From: Paulinella micropora
Taxonomy: Eukaryota; Cercozoa; Imbricatea; Euglyphida
Direction of reading: 5' to 3'
DNA: 43,307 nucleotides
Assembly: GCA_009731375.1 (NCBI GenBank)
Contig: BJOX01000154.1
Coordinates: 541,400 to 584,706 of the forward strand
Positions 20,844 to 30,354 of this stretch are shown here, in pieces. The position numbers and the translations under genes are program-made. Within the stretch, counting starts at the first letter, position 1. Every line of letters starts with the position of its first letter. The notes under the pieces were generated by a model. That model did no database searches, had not been told where the DNA came from, and saw only the letters and a list, made by a program, of their open reading frames with translations.

Positions 20844-22155
20844 CAGCGGAAACGTCATGTTTTGGACGCAAGATCTGGCTAGAACGAAGTCTTTGAAGTA
20901 CTTGACTAAGAACTTCTCTTTTTTTGGCGCCGTTCCCAGACAAATGACTGCAAGTCCGTGAGCGATCTAACTATCTATCGATCTAACTATCTCTCGATCT
21001 AACTAATCATGGGAGTCATCTCTCAATTCCTCGAGTACTACGTGACGAACGCAATGAAGAATATGCGAGGCTCAGGCTGCTAAAAAGACGTCTATGTCCT
21101 CACGAGTGGCTCCAATGTCCGATCACTTGTTCATAATTTTTATGTAGATATAGGCAGACTTACAGTGAATCGACCGCTGTTTTTGCCTGTTCGCTCGCTG
21201 AGCGAGCACAAAGAAATTTCAACTTGTGCAATGAGGTGATCTGCAATTTCTGTTCTCAAAATATCGTTCTTCAATTAAAATTCTGAGGCTGTTAATAACG
21301 CAGTCGGAAGGTTAATTACGTTTACCATTAGTAATAGTTTTTATTAGTATTGAAACACCCACGGTATACTACATCGTTATTTCGCTACTATCATTAGTTT
21401 TTACGGGAAATCACTCGTGGAAGTGATTCCTTGTTATTAAACGTGACTTGAATATATATTAAGATGAATTCTTATTACAAGAGTTTCCGGTTTTGAAATA
21501 TACTTCCGGTTTTAATGTTATATTATTAATATCATCGGATAACTTGAAGGTTATGGGGGAAGCTGGGAAGCTTGGACCTCGGGCAATAGAGCTTGTAAAT
21601 CCCACATATTTTACACTTAACCGTTCAAGTTACCGGAGTGGTCGGGTGACAGTGAAGGTTGTTAGGCCCGCGGATGTAAGTTACACAAAGGCTGTGGCAT
21701 CCTTATTCATTAACCTCCCACAGTAATAGCGTTGACCCGGCCCGAAACATTCAAGTGTAGCAAATGTAGTAACCGTTTGAAGTTGAAGGATAAGGCCCAT
21801 AATTTTCACGGAAATTCTGTGAAATTTAGCCGTTTTTCCCGTGACTGGGACATTATGCCCGCTAAATAAGGGAAATTGCACTTATGGCCCGGGTTGTTGT
21901 TTTAGGTATGTTTTGCGTGCATTTGTGCGATTACGGACGTAACGCATGGTGTAACTTGATGCCCCCAACGATAGCCTGGTAGAAAAGTCGGCAATAGTAT
22001 GATTAATACAACCAAACACAGTCCTCAAAAATGAAAATCAGTGATGTCTCGTTGTATTAGCTCAGTGAAGCAGAAAAGGAAAAGGCAACAGACCAGGAAT
22101 AAAATGGCATCAGGTCTGGCAATCCGGACAAATAATAGTGAAAAACAGTTTGGTG
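20844..22155. other. Non-coding stretch, probable 3' flank
   Basis: Ordinary AT-rich DNA with a short CTATC-type imperfect repeat near 20965-21005. One 77-codon open frame (21493-21726, plus) begins in AT-rich sequence and matches nothing known to me, so it is not called as a gene. The region ends at the copia target site. Confidence 0.6.
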
Positions 22156-22163
22156 CACCTGTC
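22156..22163 (+). repeat. Left target-site duplication (cacctgtc)
   Basis: The same 8 bp follow the right LTR at 31678-31685. Copia elements usually make 5-bp duplications, so part of the match may be chance or the LTR ends may lie a base or two elsewhere. Confidence 0.7.
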
Positions 22164-22356
22164 GTTGGAACTAATAATTAATTAATAGTTATGGATCGGC
22201 CGTATCGGAGTAACGGTGTCGCTAGAGCCATTACTTATGATCCGGCCAGTCAAGTTACGTGGCGCGTCTGTTGGCGCCCTTTCTCATTAAAGTTGTTGTA
22301 GTATGTTGAGAGTGAAGTTGCTATCATAGATTGCTTTATTAATAACAGTAGTCTAA
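22164..22356 (+). repeat. 5' LTR, 193 bp
   Basis: Begins gttggaactaataatt and ends aacagtagtctaa, equal in length to the 3' LTR with four substitutions and no indels. It does not show the usual TG...CA ends exactly; the right copy reads tgttggaa when one more base is included. Confidence 0.88.
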
Positions 22357-22373
22357 GGTTATCGAGCCTTGAT
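22357..22373 (+). promoter_or_regulatory. Putative primer binding site
   Basis: 'ggttatcgagccttgat' follows the LTR directly, where the minus-strand primer tRNA should anneal, and recalls the 'tggtatcagagc' initiator-Met type sites of copia elements. The match to a particular tRNA cannot be tested here. Confidence 0.5.
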
Positions 22374-22621
22374 TAGCGAACTCTGCGCCAACAGCTTTAA
22401 TCAGTTGCACTTAGTCTGAAAGGAGAGGCATTAGGCCTTCAACAGAAAAGTGCGAGGATCGACGTGCTGCAGGCAGTCGACATCATACATGGTGTTTGCC
22501 ATGTTGGACCACAGTGCGGAAGGTAGGAGCTAAACTCAGCTACCAATAAAATTCCTACAATTAAGTAGAAATGGAGGAATAGTTATTAGGGATGAAATTA
22601 TTAGGGATGAAATGAGTTGGT

Positions 22622-23371
22622 GTGTCTATGCTATGCTGTCTAGCCGATAGACACGTTTGTGGTGGGTGCCTTCTGCCTACCCACGGGAGAATGTCGATGA
22701 ACAGAGGGTTTAAAGTGGACCCACCGCCATTTAACAGCAGAGACCCAGATTGGGATAATTGGGAATATGGGTTCCTTGCTGTCCTGGCGATCTATGATCC
22801 CTTAGCGATAGGGGAGCTACCTCCCCACAAACGACACCCTCTGTTTACACAAGCAAAGCTGACAGTTTCTTTCAATCTACCTACTGAACCACCTCTTTCA
22901 CCTTCCGGAGATAGCGAGGACGAGAGTCAGGACAGGACAGAGAGTAAGAAACCTACAGCTGCTGTAAAGAAAGAACCTACCAGCTCTTCCTCCAGTTCTG
23001 CCTTACCTGTCAAAAAAGAACAAGACGTTAGAACTAGTTCTGCTTTGCCTGATCCTTCTTCTTCCCCAGAAACTACAGAGCATAAAGAGCCTGAGGAGAG
23101 TTCGGTCCCTATAATAACTACCGCATCTAGACCAAACCCCCTTATTGCATCTTTTGCTACAACTAAGTACTACCAGCAGGTTGAAGAAAGAGATAGACTG
23201 AAACATAACCGATTTATCTTTGCTCTCTTAATTCAGTCCTGCTCTAAGGACAAGGAAGCTATGTCTGTGATCAGAACAGGGGTCAGATGGAGTCGAATGT
23301 TTCATGGCACTGAGGAAGAGATATGGAGGTCTCGACCTTGTCAAATGGAAAGAAAGACAAGACTTCCTTGA
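22622..23371 (+). CDS. Copia Gag, N-terminal part
   Basis: Gag forms the capsid shell. Met24 (22691) is a more likely start than the first ATG, because MSMNRGFKVDPPPFNSRD leads into 'DPDWDNWEYGFLAVL', which looks like the opening of copia/UBN2-type Gag (F-x-G-x-x-x-xW). A Ser/Pro/Glu-rich linker follows (about residues 95-175), then a helical segment ending near VIRTGVRW. The frame then shifts: the next part of Gag continues in another frame from about 23304 (ALRKRYGGLDLVKWKERQDF), so the last ~20 residues of this frame are likely nonsense. Confidence 0.65.
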   Translation: MSMLCCLADRHVCGGCLLPTHGRMSMNRGFKVDPPPFNSRDPDWDNWEYGFLAVLAIYDPLAIGELPPHKRHPLFTQAKLTVSFNLPTEPPLSPSGDSEDESQDRTESKKPTAAVKKEPTSSSSSSALPVKKEQDVRTSSALPDPSSSPETTEHKEPEESSVPIITTASRPNPLIASFATTKYYQQVEERDRLKHNRFIFALLIQSCSKDKEAMSVIRTGVRWSRMFHGTEEEIWRSRPCQMERKTRLP

Positions 23372-25116
23372 CCTTTCTTACCCCAAAAAGGTTCAAGACG
23401 TAAGACCTTGGTTGACTCTCTTTCACAGCAATATTGCTGATCAAGAGTCAGTTATTGAAAGTCCCATACCCAGAACTCGTAAAGATAGAAATGGTCATGA
23501 AAAAGATCGAACACCTGACCGAGTTCGACAGTTTTCGCAACAAGGTCACCAGCCTCCTTCCGGAGGAACGACCGGGTTGGGAATCCTTTGTAAAAGTAAT
23601 TGAACAGGTTGCTCAAAAAGAGAAATCCAAAAACAAAATGAAGAAACTTTACTCGTCAGGGGGCGGTTTCTGTTCCCTTTCGTCTAAAACTTCATCTGGT
23701 GTGGGAACTAAAAGCGACCCCATAACAGTCAACCTTATGGGAAACCAAGCTGGTAAAGTACCCCAAGGTTGCTACAACTGTCATGGGGATCATCAAATCA
23801 AGATTTGCATTGTCCCCTGTAATCTTCCCGAGTGCCCTCGAGACGGACATGTCCCGGTGAATTGCCCCATAAGGAAGAAGGCAGCAAGAATAGTCAACTT
23901 AGCAAAAGGAGTAGGAGAGCTGAGTCTGACTAGGACAGATAAGAATAAAGAGGGCAGTAAAGAGAAAAGAAAGATGAGGCGACAGAAGAAAGAGGTAGGG
24001 AAGGAGAAAAGGAAGTTGAAATCATCTGATTTCATCAAGAAGACAGCAAAGACAAAGACGATTAGTCTGAACGCAGGAGGTTCTGACTCCTCTTCTTCTG
24101 GTAGTTCTGAAGAAGAAGAAGAGGAGTCCGAAGCTCATGATTCAGACGAAGAGTCTAGTACTCATGATGAGGATGGAGGTGAGGAGGGAGTAGGGGAAAT
24201 AGGGTACATCAATCACATGTTAAGTATAAATATGATGAAGAGAGAGGAAACGGACGAAGAAGAACCAAATCCCTCACTCGACAACACTCCACCCACTTTC
24301 CCTTTTGAACAACAACCACCGCCACCCTACACATCAGAATTGAAGGACAAGAAGGAAAAGAGCAACACGCACGCACAAGATATGTCTGCTCCCCCTCGTG
24401 TCCCTCGATCTACTCCTTTTATTCCTCTCCTGAAAGACAACCGCTTCGTCAATTCCCTTGACATGGTGGGCGACCCCACACCTCTTGGGGTAATATACCC
24501 TATGGAGGAGGGATGGGGGCTTCGTCGTGTCAAGGGAGGATACAGGAAGGTCCTAATGAAGTCCCGGAATTCTATTTATTTTCATTTACGTGAGGACGAT
24601 GGACCGTTGCTCAATCTGTGGGCACACCCCATCAGGGGAAGTGCGACCATTGTTTCAAATTCGAAACAATGTGAAGGGTTTAACGAAAACAATGCACGTT
24701 GTTCATGGAAACTAGGGGCCGCCCGGGGCAAAACCAGATCAGGTGGCGAATGTGCCCAGAGGATGGAAAAACGGGGTTGTGATTTTTGTTCCCACCATAT
24801 CGGCTGTGAGCGAAATAGGGAAGACTTATTAGCAGTAGTTAGGGCACAGCTGAACGCGGGGGGTACACCATGGCACTCTAGGTTAATGGTAGCCCCTATG
24901 GACTGGATTATAGGTCAGTGGATTAGAGCAGATGAAATATCCCCCCCTGCTCAGTCTGATCCTATCACGAACTGGATTTGCCCTACCTGTAATGATCAGT
25001 TTCTCTCTCAAAACAGCCTTGACCTCCATCTCCCCATTTGCGGACGGAGAACGCCATCTTCCTCATACACATCACCACCCAGACATGTCTCTTCTCATAG
25101 CTCTAGCGCTTCATAA
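23304..25116 (+). CDS. Copia Gag, central and C-terminal part with zinc motifs
   Basis: Coding resumes in frame 23304 (to about 23430) and then in frame 23434-25116, which implies two frameshifts. It reads through helical Gag (LVKIEMVMKKIEHLTEF) to a nucleocapsid-like motif CYNCHGDHQIKIC (C-x2-C-x3-H-x4-C) followed by CNLPECPRDGHVPVNC (C-x4-C-x4-H-x4-C). A Lys-rich block, a long Glu/Asp/Ser acidic tract (around 24080-24190) and a Pro-rich linker come next. A cysteine-rich region CEGFNENNARCSW...CAQRMEKRGCDFCSHHIGC and a C2HC finger CPTCNDQFLSQNSLDLHLPI-C end it. Such extra zinc domains are unusual in copia Gag. The frame ends at TAA 25114-25116. Confidence 0.6.
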
Positions 25117-26010
25117 TCTTCTCTCACAAGACACACTCTCCCTACTTCAACTGTACAACGTTCTGACTCAAACATTGAAACAAGTAAGAACGTTGAGGCT
25201 GCAGTAGGGGAAAACAACCAAAGAAGAGAGAGAGGTGAGGGAGAGACGATGACAGACGAAGACGATGACGAAACCATCTCTTATGCTACTCCTCAAAAGT
25301 CTTCCTCTTCTTCTCTTGCATCATCTGTACAACGCTCAAACTCTAAGAAAGAGATGAGTAAGAGCGTTGAGGATGAGGCAGGGGGAGAAGAGGGGGAGAA
25401 CAAAAGAGCACACCAATTGTCTGTTCGTCGTATCACGCATTCCCCTTCACCACGCCTTGCACCTAGCGAGTTGTATGAAGGGAGGGAGAGAGAGTTAGAC
25501 AGAGATAGGATTAGGAGAGACTCCACAGTCGCATGGAGATGGGATGAGGGGAAGATGGTGATAACAGGGGGAAATGGAGAAATACCATCTATTGGAGAGA
25601 TACACAGACTGTTCGGTGCGTTAGCAGAGGGTGCTAGAGAGATAGAGGTGAGGGATTCTCTTATTACCGGAAGAGACGGGGAAGTTAACGAGTTCTATCT
25701 TGAGCTCTACATGGATATTGAAAGTTTCGTTATTTCCATGGCCCACAAATGGAACAACCCTTTTGCGAGGGGGCTCGTTGCGGCATTTCCTCATTTAAGA
25801 ACTCGATTACTGGAATACCGGGAATACCTGCAAAGGATAGGGATAGAGGGGGAGAACGTACGAGATATCCCTCCATCAAGACCTAGCACATTGCCCAACC
25901 CCACCTCAAACATCTCACCCCCATCTGAGAAAGATTGCGCCATAATGATGCATGAGAGCGAAGGAGATGAGGGAGAGACACCAGAAAAGACTATGGCGGG
26001 GATGGTTTGA
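25117..26010 (+). CDS. Continuation of the Gag-like frame after an in-frame TAA
   Basis: The reading frame stays open in the same phase for about 300 codons after the stop. The start (SSLTRHTLPTSTVQRSDSNI) resembles a later segment (SSSLASSVQRSNSKKEMSKS), showing an internal duplication on both sides of the first ATG at 25249. The C-terminal part has a compact, non-low-complexity segment (RLFGALAEGAREIEVRDSLI and FYLELYMDIESFVISMAHKW) that I do not recognise. The TAA may be a nonsense mutation or a readthrough stop. The frame ends at 26010, next to the inversion break. Confidence 0.5.
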   Translation, partial: SSLTRHTLPTSTVQRSDSNIETSKNVEAAVGENNQRRERGEGETMTDEDDDETISYATPQKSSSSSLASSVQRSNSKKEMSKSVEDEAGGEEGENKRAHQLSVRRITHSPSPRLAPSELYEGRERELDRDRIRRDSTVAWRWDEGKMVITGGNGEIPSIGEIHRLFGALAEGAREIEVRDSLITGRDGEVNEFYLELYMDIESFVISMAHKWNNPFARGLVAAFPHLRTRLLEYREYLQRIGIEGENVRDIPPSRPSTLPNPTSNISPPSEKDCAIMMHESEGDEGETPEKTMAGMV

Positions 26011-26163
26011 GTAGACGATAATGGGGCTAGTGAGTCCCAATCACTCCATAATGATACGTTCTCCTGGGAAATGTTTCCTTGCTCATGAGACCTCCATCCC
26101 GGGGGATGTTTGTCTTTTTCCGCAGCTATCCTAACTCTCTCCCCCTCGGCATGGCCGAATTCA

Positions 26164-27057
26164 CTAGCTACATAGGGGTTGTGGCATGCCGGTTCGATAA
26201 TAGCCCTGCGGTACAAGAGAAGGGGGGGCTGCTCCCCCTGAAATCTCGTACTTTAAGATCTCAGAATCCATTATTTTCTTCGTAACGCCATCATCAAACT
26301 TAACGTGGTGGGCTGGGAACCGTTTGTTTCTCCTGACAACTGGGGCAGTCGGGGCGAGAGTAACTCTTCCGCAAAGTAGAATCCAACTTACCTCCATAGG
26401 TGGATTTAGCCCACTCTTCCCCAAAAGCCCGTGCCGGGATCTGGACGATTCTCCCAGACAAAATAACTTTAAGTTTGGGTTTTCTCCCCCTTTTCCCACT
26501 ACCTTGACACCTTTCTCCCCCTGATTCATGCTCCCTATATCCCGTGAAGACGGAGTAGGGGGAATAAGGTCAGGGAGATTATTGAAATCTTGACTTTGGG
26601 CATCGTTTTCGTCACTATCGCTTGCAACGATCACCGAATCGTCATCTTTTTCAGGTCCTTTCTGAGGTGTCATAGACGTAATGGGAGCATTCTCTGTACT
26701 TTCACTATTACTAGCAGCAACTACGGCAGGTGGGGTAGATGTACTATGTGTAGTTACTGGTACGTCGAAGCTAACATTCTCTGTTGGTGGTGTGTTAACT
26801 GGGGGCAGAACAGCAGAGGGTGTGGTCGATTTCCATCCGACCGAAAACATACCCTCCTCTGCTGTTCCTTCGAGGTCTTTGGAGGCCTCTCGTTTGCCCA
26901 GTCTCCATACATCGAACATAACATCCCGGATATTACCGTGTATTATGCGCCCGACGGGATCATAAACACGATAATACCCGGTATTACGTTCGTAACCTAA
27001 AAAGATAACTTTCTTTCCTCTCTCCCCTTTCCCCCGCTGAGCCTTAACCTTCATCAC
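26164..27057 (-). CDS. Copia integrase C-terminal part and linker, inverted
   Basis: Reads KKVIFLGYERNTGYYRVYDP and IHGNIRDVMFDVW, which match the 'FlGY...GYR-x-yDp-x-x-x-x-x-SRDVvFdE' end of copia integrases. A Pro/Ser/Thr/Asp-rich linker of about 200 residues follows, as usual between integrase and reverse transcriptase. It lies on the strand opposite to Gag and RT. A frameshift near 27070 joins it to the upstream integrase piece. Downstream on the same strand, a different frame (YVASEFGHAEGERVRIAAEK) may carry it further towards 26020. Confidence 0.75.
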   Translation of the reverse strand: MMKVKAQRGKGERGKKVIFLGYERNTGYYRVYDPVGRIIHGNIRDVMFDVWRLGKREASKDLEGTAEEGMFSVGWKSTTPSAVLPPVNTPPTENVSFDVPVTTHSTSTPPAVVAASNSESTENAPITSMTPQKGPEKDDDSVIVASDSDENDAQSQDFNNLPDLIPPTPSSRDIGSMNQGEKGVKVVGKGGENPNLKLFCLGESSRSRHGLLGKSGLNPPMEVSWILLCGRVTLAPTAPVVRRNKRFPAHHVKFDDGVTKKIMDSEILKYEISGGAAPPSLVPQGYYRTGMPQPLCS

Positions 27058-27241
27058 TGCAGCACACCCAGTGGGGCAAATTTCGAAGGTGGTGTAGGTA
27101 TGGTTTCCGGCTGTGAATGACTTCGAAAGGGGACTTACCCTTAAAGGGTCCTTTGGCTATCGGGAGGAGGTTGTTAATATAAGTGGCGTTTCTTTCCATC
27201 TCCGTCCAAAACTTTGGAGGGAGCTCAGCATCGCTGAGCAT
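27044..27241 (-). CDS. Copia integrase, segment after the catalytic Glu, inverted
   Basis: MLSDAELPPKFWTEMERNAT followed by YINNLLPI and KGKSPFEVI matches the well-known copia block 'ML-x-x-a-LP-kfWaEa-x-x-t-AvYliNrlP...GktPyE'. Frameshifts separate it from the pieces on either side. Confidence 0.8.
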   Translation of the reverse strand: MLSDAELPPKFWTEMERNATYINNLLPIAKGPFKGKSPFEVIHSRKPYLHHLRNLPHWVCCSDEG

Positions 27242-28037
27242 CGCCCTTGTAGGCCCACCGTTGGTTTGATTGGACCTCTATCTTTGAGACTGCCTGTTTC
27301 TCCGCGGTTGGAGCCTCAATTAAAATAGGTTTATTAACATTAACCCACTCCTGAAAGGTATCAGATCGACCATATTCTTGGTCACAGGTAATAAATTTGA
27401 CTTTCCGGTTTGTATGTCTTTCAAAGAAAGCAACGGCCTTAATCAAACACGGAAAAAATTCATTCTTATGACGTAAATAATAGTCGAGCTCGAAATTTGA
27501 AGCGAGGCATTTGACCGTGAATTTGTATCGCTTACCATCCCATGATATCGTATTCCACCATCCTTGTGTGTCCATTGAAATATGAACCCCGGAATGACGT
27601 TCAACAATGTGATGGTTTTTGTGGAAATGAGGTGCTTTCTTTATCTTATTCCTTAAACAGTACTCGCACTTCATAATCCTTTCTCGCCATCCTATCCCTA
27701 CTATCTTCACCCCCATATAGTGAGCCATTCTTTCCATAGCTTTTACCCCTCTATGTTTACACATTCGGTGGAAGACGGTGGCGTGTATATGCTCACTATG
27801 TGTGGGCCTGACAACAGGATTCAATGTTTTTGACATTCGGCAACCAACATCATGTTCTTGAGTTCGTGAGGTGTGCGAGCATACATCATTTGGCATGACC
27901 AAGCAACAAGCCAAACTCTGTGAACAATTCTCACCCTTCTCCGTATTTGTTTCGCAAGACAACGGGACATATGATTTACTGTCGCGACACCCATCACATA
28001 AACATGGGACATCATTGCAACATACATCATTGTACAC
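27225..28037 (-). CDS. Copia integrase: zinc-binding and catalytic core, inverted
   Basis: It inserts element cDNA into the genome. The N-terminal HHCC zinc region is seen as HATVFHRMCKHRGVKAME ... CEYCLRNK. Core residues follow: first Asp in HISMDTQGWW, second in FITCDQEYGRSD, and Glu in QAVSKIEVQSN, the DDE triad with approximate spacing. The segment also has a Cys-rich stretch near its start. It is in the same frame as the protease-side ORF upstream, separated by a single TGA (28077-28079). Confidence 0.75.
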   Translation of the reverse strand: MYNDVCCNDVPCLCDGCRDSKSYVPLSCETNTEKGENCSQSLACCLVMPNDVCSHTSRTQEHDVGCRMSKTLNPVVRPTHSEHIHATVFHRMCKHRGVKAMERMAHYMGVKIVGIGWRERIMKCEYCLRNKIKKAPHFHKNHHIVERHSGVHISMDTQGWWNTISWDGKRYKFTVKCLASNFELDYYLRHKNEFFPCLIKAVAFFERHTNRKVKFITCDQEYGRSDTFQEWVNVNKPILIEAPTAEKQAVSKIEVQSNQRWAYKGDAQRC

Positions 28038-28076
28038 GGGAAGGGTTGTTGGTTGTGTAGGACGGCGAGGGGGAAG

Positions 28077-28565
28077 TCAGAATGTGACGGTGGAGGACGA
28101 TGATCCCTCTTTCTCTACCTTCACATTCTGCTTTTCGAGAGGGACTGGTTCGTATCGTTGATTTGGGTCTAGAGGGGGCATTGCCGGGGGATCAAAGACG
28201 AACAGGTTGTTGGGCAAAGATCTGTCCCTAGCTACAATCTGTTCTTCATCGATATGGATTGGGGACTTGAGCACAAGCACCTGGTTGTTTTGATGGACTA
28301 CCGCCAGTCCTTGTTTCAACGAAGCAGAAGTGGCGACTAAACCGTAACTCAAGTGAGGGTTGTATGTCGTGTGTGAATCATACACCTGAACCGGTTCTCC
28401 GTTTGCTCCAGAGAGTTGCATTAAGACTTTCCCTTTGTACTCCGTCTTAATACTCCCTTTCGCAATTTTGAACTTTTGAGGGTTATGCTTCAACCTCACG
28501 AATACAATCCACGGGAGAACCAGAAATAAACATATCTCTGTCTGTGCGAAAGAAGAGAGAATCAA
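28077..28565 (-). CDS. Copia protease-proximal / pre-integrase region, inverted
   Basis: The segment GKVLMQLSGANGEPVQVYDS ... NPHLSYGLVATSASLKQGLA matches the copia region after the protease active site ('G-x-v-l-x-x-g-x-x-x-l-x-dv-yvPgl-x-x-NLlSv-x-L-x-x-G'). The aspartic protease motif itself is not clear: just upstream another frame reads TIIDSLFFRTDRDMFIS, which may be a D-S-x form in a shifted frame. The right-hand break of the inversion lies close to its start, about 28565-28605. Confidence 0.6.
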   Translation of the reverse strand: MILSSFAQTEICLFLVLPWIVFVRLKHNPQKFKIAKGSIKTEYKGKVLMQLSGANGEPVQVYDSHTTYNPHLSYGLVATSASLKQGLAVVHQNNQVLVLKSPIHIDEEQIVARDRSLPNNLFVFDPPAMPPLDPNQRYEPVPLEKQNVKVEKEGSSSSTVTF

Positions 28566-28578
28566 TTATTGTCTGGTC

Positions 28579-29334
28579 ACCGAGCAAAGTCCGGAATTTC
28601 CCGTCGTGCAGAAGCCGAAAGATAGGAGACAAGCGAGAGAGACAGAAGTCAGACAGCAAGAGGAGCTCAAAGCATTTGAATGGAGAGAAGAGAGCAAGGC
28701 GAGAAAGTCAGGCACTCCCATTATTCCTCTAAAATGGATAGACACTGTTAAGCAACAGGGAACGAGCGACGAATATCATAAAGCTAGAATCACCCGAAGG
28801 GGGGATCTCCTGAAAGCGGGATTGCAATATGATCCCAAACGCACATAGTCACCTACCGCCCACCATCGCACTATCCTTCTTATCATTGCCTATGCTGCCT
28901 GCTTCGGAATAGACTTGTGGTTAATTGACTTCACCACCGCATACTTACATGCCAAAATGCCTTATGACATCTATGTAAACCCCCCCCCCCTCCCGGGTTT
29001 TGAGAGAGAAGGTTTTCTTTGGCTCCTCCGGAAGGCCCTTTATGGTCATCCTGAGGCGGGAAGGTTATGGTATGATTTGATGTTAAAGGACCTAGTCGGA
29101 AAGCAAGCTTTTATTACTTTCTCCCTTGACCGGGCTTCTTTTATCAAACATGCCAAGGACCCCATAAGTATGCAGCTTCTCTCTTTTCATGTAGATGATG
29201 GTCTGCATGCTGCTGATGAATCCAAACACATAATTCTTGTAGAGGGCATGAAGAAGCATGGTTCGACGTGGTTTCAGGTGCAAAAACTTAGGGAAGGCCA
29301 CGGAATTCAAGAACATTCAGATTGTCCAATCTGA
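28579..29334 (+). CDS. Copia reverse transcriptase, N-terminal and catalytic part
   Basis: RT copies element RNA into cDNA. IIPLKWIDTVK ... YHKARITRRGDLLKAG is the start block of copia RT. The frame then has one TAG (28846-28848) exactly where copia RTs have T-F/Y-S-P, and runs on in the same frame with WLIDFTTAYLHAKMPYDIYV, LRKALYGHPEAGRLWYDLML and the catalytic LLSFHVDDGLHAAD (FHVDD for the usual YVDD). A frameshift near 29270-29300 moves the coding to the next ORF. Confidence 0.82.
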
Positions 29335-29626
29335 GAAAGGGATTTTACTGCATCAACGAAAATATGAACTTCTCATTTTAGATGAGTTAGATTATATGAA
29401 GGAGGTACCTGCTAAAACCCCCTTCACCTCAGAAAACCCTGCCCCCCTGAAAGTTGGTCACCGTCTGTTCAAATATGACCTTAAATGTTTGATTGGCATG
29501 CTTATCTTCCTTGCCGTTCACACCCGACCTCTCTTGATCTGTCCTTTGAGTATAGCTGCAAACAACAAGTCCCATCCCCTGAAATATCTTATGCCATGGT
29601 TCACCGTATGTTTCTATGGTTATTGA
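29258..29626 (+). CDS. Copia reverse transcriptase, C-terminal part
   Basis: KNLGKATEFKNIQIVQSEKG followed by ILLHQRKYELLIL matches the copia 'LG-x-x-x-x-fLGiev...i-l-Q-x-kY-x-x-x-Ll' block, then IGMLIFLAVHTRP resembles 'vGsLmYla-x-TRPDi'. The frame slips again near 29520-29540. Confidence 0.75.
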   Translation: MVRRGFRCKNLGKATEFKNIQIVQSEKGILLHQRKYELLILDELDYMKEVPAKTPFTSENPAPLKVGHRLFKYDLKCLIGMLIFLAVHTRPLLICPLSIAANNKSHPLKYLMPWFTVCFYGY

Positions 29627-30354
29627 ACCCGAGAGCCCTATATTTCAAACGGGGTAATAGGAGGCTAGTCAAGATGTTGACTGAAGGGTTCTTTGTCCCT
29701 ATACCCCCTAAATCATGGAGACCGGCCGAAGGACCATCGGCCGCAGAAAAGGCACTTGAGCTTTACTCATGTGAAGCTACAGAAGTCAATGCTTTCAATG
29801 TCCCCGTTATCACCAAAGTCGAAAAACTGATAGACGAACACCCCCTCGTGGGATACGTCGACTCAGACTTTGCCGGAGAAAAGGTTACAAGGAAGTCCCG
29901 TTCCGGGTATATCTTTCTCTTCAACGGGGCACCGTTGGCATGGTTCTCTAAACTTCAAACTGTAATAGCTCAATCTACCCTTGAGTCGGAGACCGTATCC
30001 GCTAACGAAGCAGTAAGGGAGTTGCTTGCTTTAAGACAGTCTCTCCGTGACATCGGTTTGCCCATAAGAGGTTTCACCCCCTTGTTCGAGGACAATGAGG
30101 GGACTATCATCCTCTCAGAAAGGGGGTTAGGGGAGTCCAGAACCAAGCATATCGATGTCAGGTACCACCTGCTCGAAAAGTTGGTTAAGAAGGGAGTTGT
30201 CAAGTTGTTCCGGGTACCAACGGAGGAAAACATCGCGGATTTATTTACCAAAATAAATTTTACGTACGAGAAATTCAATTACCTGGCTGACCAAATCTCG
30301 GTAAAGTTGGTAAAAGAATTTCTCGCAAAGTTTGGTGTTAAAGTCGCGTTGTAA
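29485..30354 (+). CDS. Copia RNase H domain
   Basis: RNase H removes the RNA strand during reverse transcription. Catalytic acidic residues are all visible in order: Asp in VGYVDSDFAGEKVTRKSRSG, Glu in IAQSTLESETVSANEAVREL, Asp in LFEDNEGTIILSERGLGESR, and Asp in TKHIDVRYHLLEKLVKKG. VPTEENIADLFTK, the typical copia C-terminal motif, follows. This is the least damaged domain of the element; the stop is at 30352-30354. Confidence 0.88.
   Translation: MFDWHAYLPCRSHPTSLDLSFEYSCKQQVPSPEISYAMVHRMFLWLLNPRALYFKRGNRRLVKMLTEGFFVPIPPKSWRPAEGPSAAEKALELYSCEATEVNAFNVPVITKVEKLIDEHPLVGYVDSDFAGEKVTRKSRSGYIFLFNGAPLAWFSKLQTVIAQSTLESETVSANEAVRELLALRQSLRDIGLPIRGFTPLFEDNEGTIILSERGLGESRTKHIDVRYHLLEKLVKKGVVKLFRVPTEENIADLFTKINFTYEKFNYLADQISVKLVKEFLAKFGVKVAL

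Noticed and set aside
22156-22356. Canonical TG...CA copia LTR ends
   Set aside because: The left LTR reads cgttgg at its start and neither copy ends in CA at the point where both LTRs stop matching; I kept the ends set by LTR identity and by the flanking direct repeat.
25249-26285. Minus-strand ORFs overlapping the end of the Gag region (for example 25791-26216)
   Set aside because: Antisense to the plus-strand frame, except that the part right of about 26020 may be the true end of the inverted integrase linker.
26324-28161. Plus-strand ORFs at 26324, 26590, 26681, 27113 and 27871
   Set aside because: Shadows of the inverted integrase/protease frames; no domain sense of their own.
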